Below the pieces are notes generated by a model. That model searched no databases. It was not told the origin of the DNA and saw only the letters and a list, made by a program, of their open reading frames with translations. The translations under genes and the position numbers were made by a program. Below, in pieces: positions 1-7,804 of a stretch of DNA of 64,000 bases. Source of the stretch: Stieleria marina (GTDB lineage: Bacteria > Planctomycetota > Planctomycetia > Pirellulales > Pirellulaceae); contig CP036526.1 of NCBI GenBank assembly GCA_007741555.1, positions 1,426,001 through 1,490,000 of the forward strand, given 5' to 3'. Numbering within the stretch: the first letter of the stretch is position 1; each line of letters begins with the position of its first letter.

Positions 1-667
1 TGAAATCGAATCCGCGCTGCTTAGCTTGATCTCTCAATCGGACGATCGCCGGTGCGTGTCCATACGCCAACAGGCATCGCCCTCCCGGATTCAGGTGCTT
101 GGGCAATCCATCCAGTAGCGAGTCCATCAATTCAAAGTCGGGGTCGTAGAACGCATGGTCTGCCGGTTTCGCGATCTTTCCGTCTTCCCAGGGGGGATTG
201 GAAATGATCAGATCAAATTTTTCTTTGTCCTTGATGACCGCAAAGGCGGTTGGCGCGTCAGTCGACACACTACGGACTTCTAATTCCATTTCTTCGGCAA
301 GCATCGCAGCGTTGTAGCGCGCGTTCGCAACCGCTGCCGGATTGATGTCCGTTGCAACCACTGAATCGGCTCCGTTCTGAGCGCAGAGGATTGCGACCAG
401 GCCGGTTCCCGTGCCAATTTCCAGCACGCTCCTTCCTGTACAAATCGAGTCGTCGACAATCAGCTTGCGAAGCGAAACGGTGTCGTCCGGTTCCCAAAAG
501 ACAGTGTCGAACTGAATGATTTCCCCGTGTTGTAGTTCTGGTAGGCTCCACGTTTGGACGACGTCATATGAATAGTCCAGGTCCTCGCGATGGCGAGTGC
601 AGGATGACGTGACGCTTAGTAAGAAGCCCACTGCAAGTAAAACGCAAACGATGTTTCGTTGTTTCAT
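1..667 (-). CDS. SAM-dependent methyltransferase with export-type N-terminus (3' end outside window)
   Basis: The frame stays open to the window edge, so the C-terminus is missing; 222 residues are visible from the ATG at 665-667. The centre is a class I methyltransferase: motif I VLEIGTGTGL at residues 81-90, an acidic ATDINP after strand 2 (105-110), and NPPW at 157-160. NPPW/NPPY is the motif of the HemK/PrmA/RlmG type that methylates N5 of glutamine or base amino groups. The first 23 residues (MKQRNIVCVLLAVGFLLSVT then SSC) look like a signal peptide with a weak lipobox: Cys23 is present but Thr is at -3. A cytosolic enzyme would not need this, so either it acts outside the cytoplasm or the stretch is a membrane anchor. 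The substrate is unknown. The methyltransferase fold is clear; the export is inferred. Confidence 0.8.
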   Translation of the reverse strand, partial: MKQRNIVCVLLAVGFLLSVTSSCTRHREDLDYSYDVVQTWSLPELQHGEIIQFDTVFWEPDDTVSLRKLIVDDSICTGRSVLEIGTGTGLVAILCAQNGADSVVATDINPAAVANARYNAAMLAEEMELEVRSVSTDAPTAFAVIKDKEKFDLIISNPPWEDGKIAKPADHAFYDPDFELMDSLLDGLPKHLNPGGRCLLAYGHAPAIVRLRDQAKQRGFDF

Positions 668-1210
668 TTTTTTCTCGTCGTCGACTCTTGTACTCGGTTT
701 CGCAAACAAGCCTGGGTTTCGGTCCTGGTCAGGCACCTTCTGCATCGCTCGAACACTTTCGTCACTTGAAGGCGACAAAAAGCAGCGTAGCGAATCACGC
801 GGGTGTTTTGTTGTTAGAGCAGTCCATCGTTCCTGTTCGTTGGGTTTGATGTCGCATCGGATCCACTGACTGCAACTTAATCCAATGGGAATATGGTTAG
901 TCGCGTACCGTTTTTGATCTCTGTCAGAATCGTCGGCTGTCGCCATCAAAACCGATCACGGCGAGTTGCTCTGGCAATCGTCTGACTTTGCGTTCGCACA
1001 CCACGTGTCCGACGATCGAAAGATCGGAGCGATTTTTTGTCGCCATTGCCGTTTGAGCTGCAAAACGTAACGAATTGCGGGACTGGGCAGATCAATGCTG
1101 ATTGTTGCAGCGAGCCCTTGCTGGCTAATATCGGAACCTGGACAAACGTGCATGCGTCTAATGAGGGCAGAACGTGGGTTCGCCACGTCACTATCTATTG
1201 GAGAAGTTGT
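668..1210. other. Divergent intergenic region, no gene seen
   Basis: This 543-base stretch lies between the diverging methyltransferase and small glycine-rich gene and should hold both promoters. Short open frames exist on both strands, but none has a plausible protein, a Shine-Dalgarno site and codon use like its neighbours. I saw no convincing -35/-10 pair or hairpin. Confidence 0.5.
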
Positions 1211-1498
1211 ATGAGTTTAGTTCCTTTGTTGATCAATCTGGTTTGCGGCGCCGTAGGTGGAAATGGCGTCGCGGCCATTTTTAAGAACCTGAACCTGGGC
1301 ACGCTCGGGAATTCGGTCGCTGGTGTTGTCGGTGGCGGAATCGGAGCAGGCGTCTTGGGGATGCTTGGTTTAGGTGGAGGAGGCGAAGGAACGCTGGACA
1401 TAGCGAATCTTGTTGGCAGCATCGGCTCGGGCGGCGTCGGCGGCGGAGCGGTGTTGGCAGTGGTTGGCTTGATCAAGAACGCGATGGCCAAAGCCTAG
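1211..1498 (+). CDS. Small glycine-rich hydrophobic protein, 95 aa
   Basis: A 95-residue protein of unknown function made almost wholly of Gly, Val, Leu, Ile and Ala, with long GxxxG-like stretches (for example GVVGGGIGAGVLGMLGLGGG) and a predicted hydrophobic segment at each end. GGAGAA-like bases (ggagaa, 1200-1205) lie just upstream of the ATG and support this start over the in-frame ATG at 1037. The composition suggests a membrane-inserted glycine-zipper protein. Similar small proteins are, as far as I recall, widespread as conserved hypotheticals in planctomycetes and proteobacteria. It stands alone, and a strong hairpin follows the stop. No function can be assigned. Confidence 0.65.
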   Translation: MSLVPLLINLVCGAVGGNGVAAIFKNLNLGTLGNSVAGVVGGGIGAGVLGMLGLGGGGEGTLDIANLVGSIGSGGVGGGAVLAVVGLIKNAMAKA

Positions 1499-1527
1499 TC
1501 TCTGCGGAGAGACAGCCATGAATAGCA

Positions 1528-1559
1528 AAAGGCCGAAGAGAAAAATCTCTTCGGCCTTT
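1528..1559. terminator. Bidirectional intrinsic terminator
   Basis: A perfect 14-bp stem (1528-1541 with 1546-1559, AAAGGCCGAAGAGA and its complement) closes a 4-base loop. It lies between the stop of the small plus-strand gene (1498) and the stop of the minus-strand lipoprotein gene (1594), so it can end both transcripts. T-rich ends are present on both sides. Confidence 0.85.
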
Positions 1560-1593
1560 GTCAGTTGAAAATACTGCGATGTCGTGCAGACAC

Positions 1594-2946
1594 TTAACGC
1601 ATCTTGCAGCGGAATTCGATCAGCAGGCTCTCGCCTACTTTCAGCTCTTGAGAGAGCCGCCATTCCAATCGCAACGATTCGCTCGAGTTGGGGAACGCTT
1701 CGAAGTCCGCTTTCAAGTCGGTGGTTTGACTCTCGGCGACGTACTCCAAGCGAGACACCAAGTTGTCCGTGATGACGACGTTGTTGACGGTCGAATCACC
1801 GACATTTTGAACTCGAATCACAAAACCAACTTCCTCGCCGGGTTGAGCGTGAGCTTTGTCGGCCATCTTGATAATTCGCAGTCGGCCAGCATCTGGGAAT
1901 TCATAAACGGTGAACGCTTCGACGCTGTCATCGCGAGTCAGAACGGGCGGCTTCATGTCCTCGATAGCGACTTGGACCGATTCGCCGATGGTCCAGGCAA
2001 TGGCCGCGGAGGCATGTTCTTCCAAGAGAGCTTTTTGCTCGTCAAGCAACAAGTTCAATTCCAATGCGGAAATGGTCGTCATCATCTCCAGCACATTGCT
2101 TCTTTGGATCGGTGCCAGATCGCCTTCGACGCGGACGCCCCGATTGCGATCGCGAATGAAATCCAGCCGTTTGACCATGTCGGCGCGAGCCAATTCGGTA
2201 GTGTCTCGCATGACCAAACCAGGAAGGTCTTTGTTGATGCCTTCGGTACCCAGTGGTCGATCGACTTGATTCAGACCGGTTACTTTTTCGCCCGCGACGG
2301 CTCCGGTGATTTTGCGAATTGATGCAAATCGAGGCGAATAGACGCACACTCGATTACTGGGCTGGAATTTGATGTCGCCCGCTTCGCTGGTGTAATGAAC
2401 CACCGTGTCTTCTGGCTGAAGCCCGTTGATTTGATCGTCGCGTGTCAGGCGTGCCTTGGGTTCGTGGTCGCCGCCGTCACAAATGAATTCTTGCGGATCG
2501 ACTCCAAACGCATTCCATCCTTGTGGCACGTATTCCACGTATCCTTGCGGACCACAAGTTTGGCAATCACCGGTTTTAGGACCACATGCGCCCGAATTGC
2601 ATGACTGGCATTCGCTGGCGTGTTGATTGGTATTGCAGTTTGCACCGCGATTCGCGAGGGCGCCGACGGCCACGCGAAGTGGTCCATTGGCAAACCCGAC
2701 CGTTTCGACCGGCACGGATTGTTCAAACGCGACCTGCGTTACACCCGCAGCGGCAGGAGCCGAAAGTTCCACGTTCTGCTGCGCATCATTGGAGGCCTGC
2801 GGTGCGTGCAGCGAGGCCTGCGGTGCAATCAGCGGCGTCCCGAAAGAGCCAGGTCCCATTGCCGACGGATTGCTGGTTTGGCAGCCCACCAGAAACAGGC
2901 ACACCAACGCGCAAACGGTCGTCGTTTCAAAGAATGAACGTTTCAT
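1594..2946 (-). CDS. Cysteine-rich DUF11 (OmcB-like) envelope lipoprotein
   Basis: A 450-residue exported lipoprotein. The N-terminus is a signal peptide ending in the lipobox LFLVGC, with Cys22 as the lipidated residue. A cysteine cluster follows: Cys104, 113, 116, 121, 128 and 131, including CQSCNSGAC. The middle (about 145-340) is of unknown fold. The last 90 residues (about 360-450) are a DUF11 module, recognisable from PGEEVGFVIRVQNVG and the following NNVVITDNL. DUF11 is the repeat of the chlamydial outer-membrane protein OmcB and usually forms extracellular Ig-like beta domains. The gene is the most distal of three minus-strand envelope genes. It shares its cysteine motif with the lipoprotein at 3905-5341, so cross-linking between them is plausible but only inferred. 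Confidence 0.75.
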   Translation of the reverse strand: MKRSFFETTTVCALVCLFLVGCQTSNPSAMGPGSFGTPLIAPQASLHAPQASNDAQQNVELSAPAAAGVTQVAFEQSVPVETVGFANGPLRVAVGALANRGANCNTNQHASECQSCNSGACGPKTGDCQTCGPQGYVEYVPQGWNAFGVDPQEFICDGGDHEPKARLTRDDQINGLQPEDTVVHYTSEAGDIKFQPSNRVCVYSPRFASIRKITGAVAGEKVTGLNQVDRPLGTEGINKDLPGLVMRDTTELARADMVKRLDFIRDRNRGVRVEGDLAPIQRSNVLEMMTTISALELNLLLDEQKALLEEHASAAIAWTIGESVQVAIEDMKPPVLTRDDSVEAFTVYEFPDAGRLRIIKMADKAHAQPGEEVGFVIRVQNVGDSTVNNVVITDNLVSRLEYVAESQTTDLKADFEAFPNSSESLRLEWRLSQELKVGESLLIEFRCKMR

Positions 2947-3011
2947 AGTTCGTACTGTTGGGGTCGGGGCGAGTCGGTTCGTTTCGGAGCGGCTACAGAG
3001 GTCGCAAGTGA

Positions 3012-3809
3012 CTACTGATACTCAACCGCTGTCGGTTGATCGTTTTCGGGCTGGAATATGGGGGCCCAAGACGGATAGCCAAAGTAAAATTCTGGCATGA
3101 GGGACGGAGCACGTGGAGGTGCTAGTGAACCAATGCGAATGATTGCGACAGCGCGCCCGAAGTGATCGGCCACGCCGAGTGCATCTTGATGTTCGCCAAT
3201 GTCCATGACGTTGGCTTGGCGGTCGGTTTGCACCAGGGGAATGGCTGTTTGTGGATCTTCTAAGTAGACGACCCGGGTGACCAATTTTCCGTCCAGTGCG
3301 GCTTGCATGTCGATTTCGTCAATCTTCAGCACGATCGGATACGACGTCGCCAATCCATCGGGCGGATACATGCGATCGATCAGTTCGACCGTTGGATACA
3401 GTTCGGCGCCTTCGGCATTTGGGATTCCGGTGACGCGGAAACGATAAACACCGCCGATCAACAGTCCCGCCATCAAATTGGGTTCGCCGCGGGAGATCGC
3501 CGCGCCTTGAGGCAAGGCAAACATCGTTCCTTCGGGGCCAACGAATTTCACCGGTTGGTAGTAATTAGCGACCGGTCCACGTCGTGTCAGACGGGCTCGC
3601 CCGACAACGCCTGCCGGCATGTCAGCGCTATACAAAGCATGCTGTTGATCCGGTGGCAAAAAGTCCGAGGGATCCGCGGCACTGGCCGATGAGCACAGAA
3701 AGTAAGCCGCGACGCAGATCGCCAACAGCAGCCAAAGCCGGAGGGGGCGTTCGAATCGCCTCGTCGGTGTGATGGCTTTGGTGGTCGTTTTAGGGGCTTC
3801 GTTTGACAT
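3012..3809 (-). CDS. Exported protein, short paralogue of the 3905-5341 lipoprotein
   Basis: A 265-residue protein of unknown function. A basic N-region of about 23 residues precedes one hydrophobic segment (LWLLLAICVAAYFLC) ending in SASAAD, so it is either secreted or anchored. Residues about 110-225 align by eye with the central domain of the next gene upstream: both have YR, IPN-EG-ELYPT, a VT[KR]V[IV]YL-DP block and a terminal A-IIRIG or A-IIRLG. Unlike its paralogue it lacks the CQxCNxGxC cluster and the Gly/Met/Pro-rich arms. The two genes are separated by a terminator, so they are probably separate transcripts. The shared domain may be the structural core of this surface family. Confidence 0.6.
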   Translation of the reverse strand: MSNEAPKTTTKAITPTRRFERPLRLWLLLAICVAAYFLCSSASAADPSDFLPPDQQHALYSADMPAGVVGRARLTRRGPVANYYQPVKFVGPEGTMFALPQGAAISRGEPNLMAGLLIGGVYRFRVTGIPNAEGAELYPTVELIDRMYPPDGLATSYPIVLKIDEIDMQAALDGKLVTRVVYLEDPQTAIPLVQTDRQANVMDIGEHQDALGVADHFGRAVAIIRIGSLAPPRAPSLMPEFYFGYPSWAPIFQPENDQPTAVEYQ

Positions 3810-3845
3810 TGGCTTGCATGCGTTGTGTCATTTTTAAAATCAAAA

Positions 3846-3880
3846 AAACGCGGCCCATCGTTTTCGTTTGGGCCGCGTTT
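3846..3880 (-). terminator. Intrinsic terminator after the Gly/Met-rich lipoprotein gene
   Basis: A perfect 12-bp stem, AAACGCGGCCCA (3846-3857) pairing with 3869-3880, with an 11-base loop. Read on the minus strand it is followed by a run of T, as expected for termination of the gene that stops at 3905. Confidence 0.85.
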
Positions 3881-3904
3881 CGTTTTGTTTATCCGATGGC
3901 CACT

Positions 3905-5341
3905 CTACGGTTGGCAGTTCGGATCGACCGCTTGGCTACGGTGCTGGTAAAGTCCCCGTCCTGCTGGAACACCCGGGTGGATGTTCTGCTCGGTGATCTT
4001 CACGCGGCTAACCGGGTTGGGATAGCTGTATCCAGGTTGGTGCCGAACATCGATTCGCATTTTGTCGACCGGACGCGGAATGTGCATCGGTGTGTGGTTG
4101 CGAATCACGTGCTTGGTCAAGCCAGCAGGTGCACCCAAAGGAATGTGAGGTGGTCCAGGCAATCCGATCGGTGTTCCTGTGATGGGCATGCCATACTGAG
4201 GAGCGTTGACACCGGAGATCATGCCGGGCAGTTGCGGAGGAGTGGTTGAGCACCCTGGTCCGCCGCCCATTGGTCCGCCACAGCCTTCGGTCATCGCCGG
4301 AGCGAATGGAGCAGGCAAGCCAGCGATCGGAGGTCCCATCATTCCGCCGTTGGCACCCATGCCTAGGCGAGCAGTGCCGGGCATTTCGATGTCTTTGTCA
4401 CCCAAGCGGATGATGGCAAGAATGGAACCGCGACGATCTGCTTCGACGATGGGATCGATGCCCGGATCAAGACGCGTGCTAACAAGCGTGTCGATGCCAG
4501 CCAAAGCAGGGCCTTGGAAGTCGGGATCTGGAAGGTAGATGACTTTGGTGACAAAGTTGCCAGTGACAACCTGGTCAAAGTCTTCTTCGGTGAATTGAAT
4601 CGGAATTGAGTTGTGAGCGAGGTAAGCACCTGTACGAGGGTTGGCATAAGCCAGCTCGATGGTCGGGTACAGTTCGACGCCTTCGCGGTTCGGGATGTTC
4701 GTCAACTTCACACGGTACAACGCACCTTGTGGAAAGTTTTGACGAGCAGGCACGATCAACGGCTCACTGTCGAACATTCCGCTACCGGATTGATCGTAGC
4801 GAACTTGCATGCCTTCGGGACGACCGAACGTGACTTGCGCCGTCGTTGCTGGTCCGCCACCCATTCCCATGCCAGGCATCATGCCCGCATTGATGATGCC
4901 GCCGCCGGCGGGAATCTGACTGCCAACTCCGGGGTCGCCAAAGCAACCGCCGCCGTTGCATCCCTGACAGGCAGGTCCGCAACTGCTGAAGCCGACTTGC
5001 ATGACACCGCTGTCGGATTTTTTGCTCATTGGCTGAGGAGCCGTGGCAAGTTTGACTGCGTCGCCACCAGGCATCGCCGACCCTGGCAGAGGAGCACTCG
5101 GCATGCCGAACTCACCGGATACTTTGTTGACGCCATACTGGCCAAAGTGAGGTTGGCCGGGCATTGGCGGGCGACCGCCGTACTGTTGTGGTCCCAAAAC
5201 TCCGGGGCCAGGGCCTCCGACGCCAGGACCGGGCTGCATCATGTGCTGCTCAGGTGGCAGATTGTGACGTGTCGGTGCACAGCCAGTGGCAATCACTGCC
5301 ACAGCCGCCAGCAGCGATAAATGAGTGATGAATCGTTTCAT
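3905..5341 (-). CDS. Gly/Met/Pro-rich envelope lipoprotein with CQxCNxGxC motif
   Basis: A 478-residue lipoprotein of unknown function. The start chosen is the ATG at 5339-5341: it gives a clean signal peptide (MKRFITHLSLLAAVAVIATG, lipid Cys21) with a GAGG site just upstream, whereas the longer frame adds a non-signal stretch. Residues 30-100 are rich in Gly, Pro, Met and Gln. A cysteine cluster (Cys121, 125, 128, 133; CQGCNGGGC) is followed by a Gly/Met-rich linker. The conserved domain shared with the 3012-3809 protein covers about 205-325. Another Gly-rich stretch with a Cys pair and a basic, His/Pro-rich tail finish the protein. The low-complexity arms and Cys clusters resemble a structural surface protein rather than an enzyme. 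Confidence 0.7.
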   Translation of the reverse strand: MKRFITHLSLLAAVAVIATGCAPTRHNLPPEQHMMQPGPGVGGPGPGVLGPQQYGGRPPMPGQPHFGQYGVNKVSGEFGMPSAPLPGSAMPGGDAVKLATAPQPMSKKSDSGVMQVGFSSCGPACQGCNGGGCFGDPGVGSQIPAGGGIINAGMMPGMGMGGGPATTAQVTFGRPEGMQVRYDQSGSGMFDSEPLIVPARQNFPQGALYRVKLTNIPNREGVELYPTIELAYANPRTGAYLAHNSIPIQFTEEDFDQVVTGNFVTKVIYLPDPDFQGPALAGIDTLVSTRLDPGIDPIVEADRRGSILAIIRLGDKDIEMPGTARLGMGANGGMMGPPIAGLPAPFAPAMTEGCGGPMGGGPGCSTTPPQLPGMISGVNAPQYGMPITGTPIGLPGPPHIPLGAPAGLTKHVIRNHTPMHIPRPVDKMRIDVRHQPGYSYPNPVSRVKITEQNIHPGVPAGRGLYQHRSQAVDPNCQP

Positions 5342-5630
5342 CTGTTGCCTCGTTCCCTTCGGTGGTGCTCGGCGTCCCACTCGCGTAGTTTGCGGTGACG
5401 GCGCCGGGTCTTAGGCTGGTTTGCTCTGTGTAAATCGGATCTAGCGAAGCCGATGAAATCTTGCGGGCGTCGATCTGAATGCAAACTCGGCCATCCGCCG
5501 GACCAATGATCCGGCTAGACGTGCCTGCATGCACTTCTTTACGATCCGCACGCTCGCGGGCAGACCGACTCCGTAGGAACTCATCGGCACTTACGACCTG
5601 TATCTTTGAAAAAATCGGCATAACCGGACC

Positions 5631-6740
5631 ATGAAGATTCATCGGCATAGTTTTCCAACAAGCCAACGGTCCGTGAAACTCGCGTCGGTCGCGTTGCTAG
5701 CGATCTTTCTGACAAGTGATTTCCCGTTACTTGCCCAAGAAAACCCGCTCCAAGGCACGCCAGCGATCACGCAGTCGCCACCGCTGCAAAGCAACGAATC
5801 GACAATCGATGTCGCGACCGAAAAACCCTCCGGCGTGGCACTGGATTCAGAATTCGATCTGAATGGCGACTCGGAAAGCCAGCAAGTTGCTCAACAGGCC
5901 ACTCAGGAAGCAGCCCAACAACTGATTCAGCAAGTCATCCACCGGTTGGCTTTTGGGCGACCGTTTGATGCCAAGATCCGTCATCGCATTTGGACAGCGG
6001 GACGCGAAATGGTCGGAGTGGGGACTTACGAACAGGCGGGCGGCGGAACCGGTCGGTTTAATATGCAAGTCACCATGCACGACGGTGATGGCAAACACAC
6101 GTTGCAACAGATCAGCGATGGCCGCCTGGCTTGGACACGATCCGTGATTAGCGACAAGATTACTTTACGTCGCGTCGACGTCGGACGGCTAAACGAATGG
6201 GTTCGTGATGCTTCACGTCAAGAGAATACGTCACCTACGTATGTACCACCGAAATTGAAAGTCGGCGCGCTGACAGAGATGTTGGACATGATCCAACGCG
6301 ACTACGATCTGAAAATGGGCAAAATCAGGTCCGCACCTCTGCTGGGCATCTCAGGCACACTCAGCAGTGAAGCCCGAAAGCGAACGCTTTTGGAAAGTGG
6401 TGCAAAGGACTGGCCTACCCTGTTGCCGACCCGGATCATGATCGCGATCGCTGCAGAGCCGCTTCCCAATACAAACTTTGGCCAAGGTTTGCCGGTCAGG
6501 ATTGAGTTTTGGAGCGATCCAGTGATCGGGGACGATTCCAGTCAGCCAGATCATCCCGAAGGAAGACTGATTTCGCTCTTGGAAATCTATAGCGTCCGTG
6601 CCATTGATGCTCCGCCGGTCGAGCGGTTCCGATTCGAGACGCAGGACTATTCGATCAAGATCATCAACGAAACCGATCGCTACCTGCGACGCTACGGCGT
6701 GCGATTGACCGACAGTCAACGAAAACAACTACGTCGTTAA
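5631..6740 (+). CDS. Exported protein of unknown function, possibly LolA-like
   Basis: A 369-residue protein with a signal peptide (SVALLAIFLTSDFPLLA, then QEN). A Gln-rich stretch with QQVAQQATQEAAQQLIQQ lies around residues 82-102. The remainder alternates short beta-type strands (for example GTYEQAGGGTGRFNMQV), reminiscent of the LolA/LppX lipoprotein-carrier fold, but no diagnostic motif is visible. It is the first of three plus-strand genes, 65 bases before the UbiA-like gene, so a transport or lipid-carrier role alongside a prenyl lipid enzyme is conceivable. That link is inference only. Confidence 0.65.
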   Translation: MKIHRHSFPTSQRSVKLASVALLAIFLTSDFPLLAQENPLQGTPAITQSPPLQSNESTIDVATEKPSGVALDSEFDLNGDSESQQVAQQATQEAAQQLIQQVIHRLAFGRPFDAKIRHRIWTAGREMVGVGTYEQAGGGTGRFNMQVTMHDGDGKHTLQQISDGRLAWTRSVISDKITLRRVDVGRLNEWVRDASRQENTSPTYVPPKLKVGALTEMLDMIQRDYDLKMGKIRSAPLLGISGTLSSEARKRTLLESGAKDWPTLLPTRIMIAIAAEPLPNTNFGQGLPVRIEFWSDPVIGDDSSQPDHPEGRLISLLEIYSVRAIDAPPVERFRFETQDYSIKIINETDRYLRRYGVRLTDSQRKQLRR

Positions 6741-6805
6741 CGGTTACAATGGATCGCACCCGTCCTCTCAAGTAGCTCGACTTCCTCTGGTGCCCATCTA
6801 GATCC

Positions 6806-7804
6806 TTGACCACTAGTTCCCTGACCTCTGATTCTCCTGTCCAGCCCCGATCATCCCTGGCCGCTTGGACACAGTTGGTGCGATTGCCCAACCTGTTCAC
6901 TGTCTTGGCTGACGTCAGCGCTGCGTTCCTGTTGGTGGCTCACGGCCCATTTCCGTTGGGAAGGTTCGCCTGTGTGCTGATCGCTGGAGTATTGCTTTAC
7001 TGGGCCGGCATGGTGCTCAATGACGTTTTTGACGTCGAGCGAGACCGTCAGGAACGACCGACACGCCCGATCCCTGCAGGTGACATTTCGATTTCCCAAG
7101 CCACGATCGCGGGCTGGACTTTGTTGATTGCCGGAATCGTGCTGGCGGCAGCTTCGGGTTTGATCTCGTCATCGCAGTTCGCCGTGACATGGCTGCCAGG
7201 TCTCGTTGCGCTGGTGTTGGCAGTCATGATTGTTTTGTACGACGGTCCACTGAAAAAAACACCGCTTGCACCCGCGGCAATGGGTAGCTGCCGTGTGCTC
7301 AGTTTTCTCCTGGGCGCTTCACCGTGCATCGCGATGGTTGCGGGCGAAGCACTTTTTCCTCAGCACGTGATGGCAATCGCCTTGGGATTTGGCGTGTACA
7401 TCATGGGCATTACCACGATGGCGAGACGCGAAGCGGTGGGCGAAACCGGTGCCTGGGCTGGTTTGAACATTACAACCGGATTCGTCGTCATGTTGGTCGG
7501 GATGGGGATCATCGCGTTTGGCCCGAGTGTCTCCGGTGATCAAGTCAATTGGCGAATGGACCCGCACAATGCTTACCCGATACTGGTCGGGTTGATTTCG
7601 TTGCCGGTTGCTTTGCGGGCGCTGAAAATTCAGACCGCCCCGACACCCAAGAACATTCAGAACGCGATCCGCGCAGGCATCTTGTCGATTATTCCACTTG
7701 CATCGGCGGTGGCGTTGCTGGGAGCGGGACGCATTGCAGCGATCTGTGTGTTTGCATTAGTGGTTCCCGCCATCATCTTGGCCAAACGATTGCGAGTCAC
7801 ATGA
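6806..7804 (+). CDS. UbiA-family prenyltransferase
   Basis: A polytopic membrane protein of 332 residues with about eight or nine hydrophobic segments. The first Asp-rich motif of the UbiA family is present as NDVFDVERD at residues 72-80, followed by RPTRPIPAG, and a YDGPLKK element corresponds to the second motif region. Family members move a polyprenyl chain onto an aromatic or sugar acceptor; the acceptor here is unknown. The start is taken as TTG at 6806 because no ATG or GTG occurs between it and the in-frame stop at 6773, but the true start is uncertain. The gene overlaps the next one by 4 bases (ATGA), indicating translational coupling. The sequence recalls EboC-type UbiA proteins, but the other ebo genes are absent. 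Confidence 0.8.
   Translation: MTTSSLTSDSPVQPRSSLAAWTQLVRLPNLFTVLADVSAAFLLVAHGPFPLGRFACVLIAGVLLYWAGMVLNDVFDVERDRQERPTRPIPAGDISISQATIAGWTLLIAGIVLAAASGLISSSQFAVTWLPGLVALVLAVMIVLYDGPLKKTPLAPAAMGSCRVLSFLLGASPCIAMVAGEALFPQHVMAIALGFGVYIMGITTMARREAVGETGAWAGLNITTGFVVMLVGMGIIAFGPSVSGDQVNWRMDPHNAYPILVGLISLPVALRALKIQTAPTPKNIQNAIRAGILSIIPLASAVALLGAGRIAAICVFALVVPAIILAKRLRVT

Noticed and set aside
597-869. Plus-strand open frame of 90 residues
   Set aside because: It lies opposite the start of the methyltransferase, has no ribosome site and its residues look like a shadow of non-coding DNA.
1558-2322. Plus-strand open frame of 254 residues opposite the DUF11 lipoprotein
   Set aside because: It is antisense to a clear coding sequence with a signal peptide and domain, and carries no motif.
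4613-5320. Plus-strand open frame of 235 residues opposite the Gly/Met lipoprotein
   Set aside because: Antisense shadow; residues are rich in Arg and Cys in a way typical of out-of-frame reading of GC-rich DNA.
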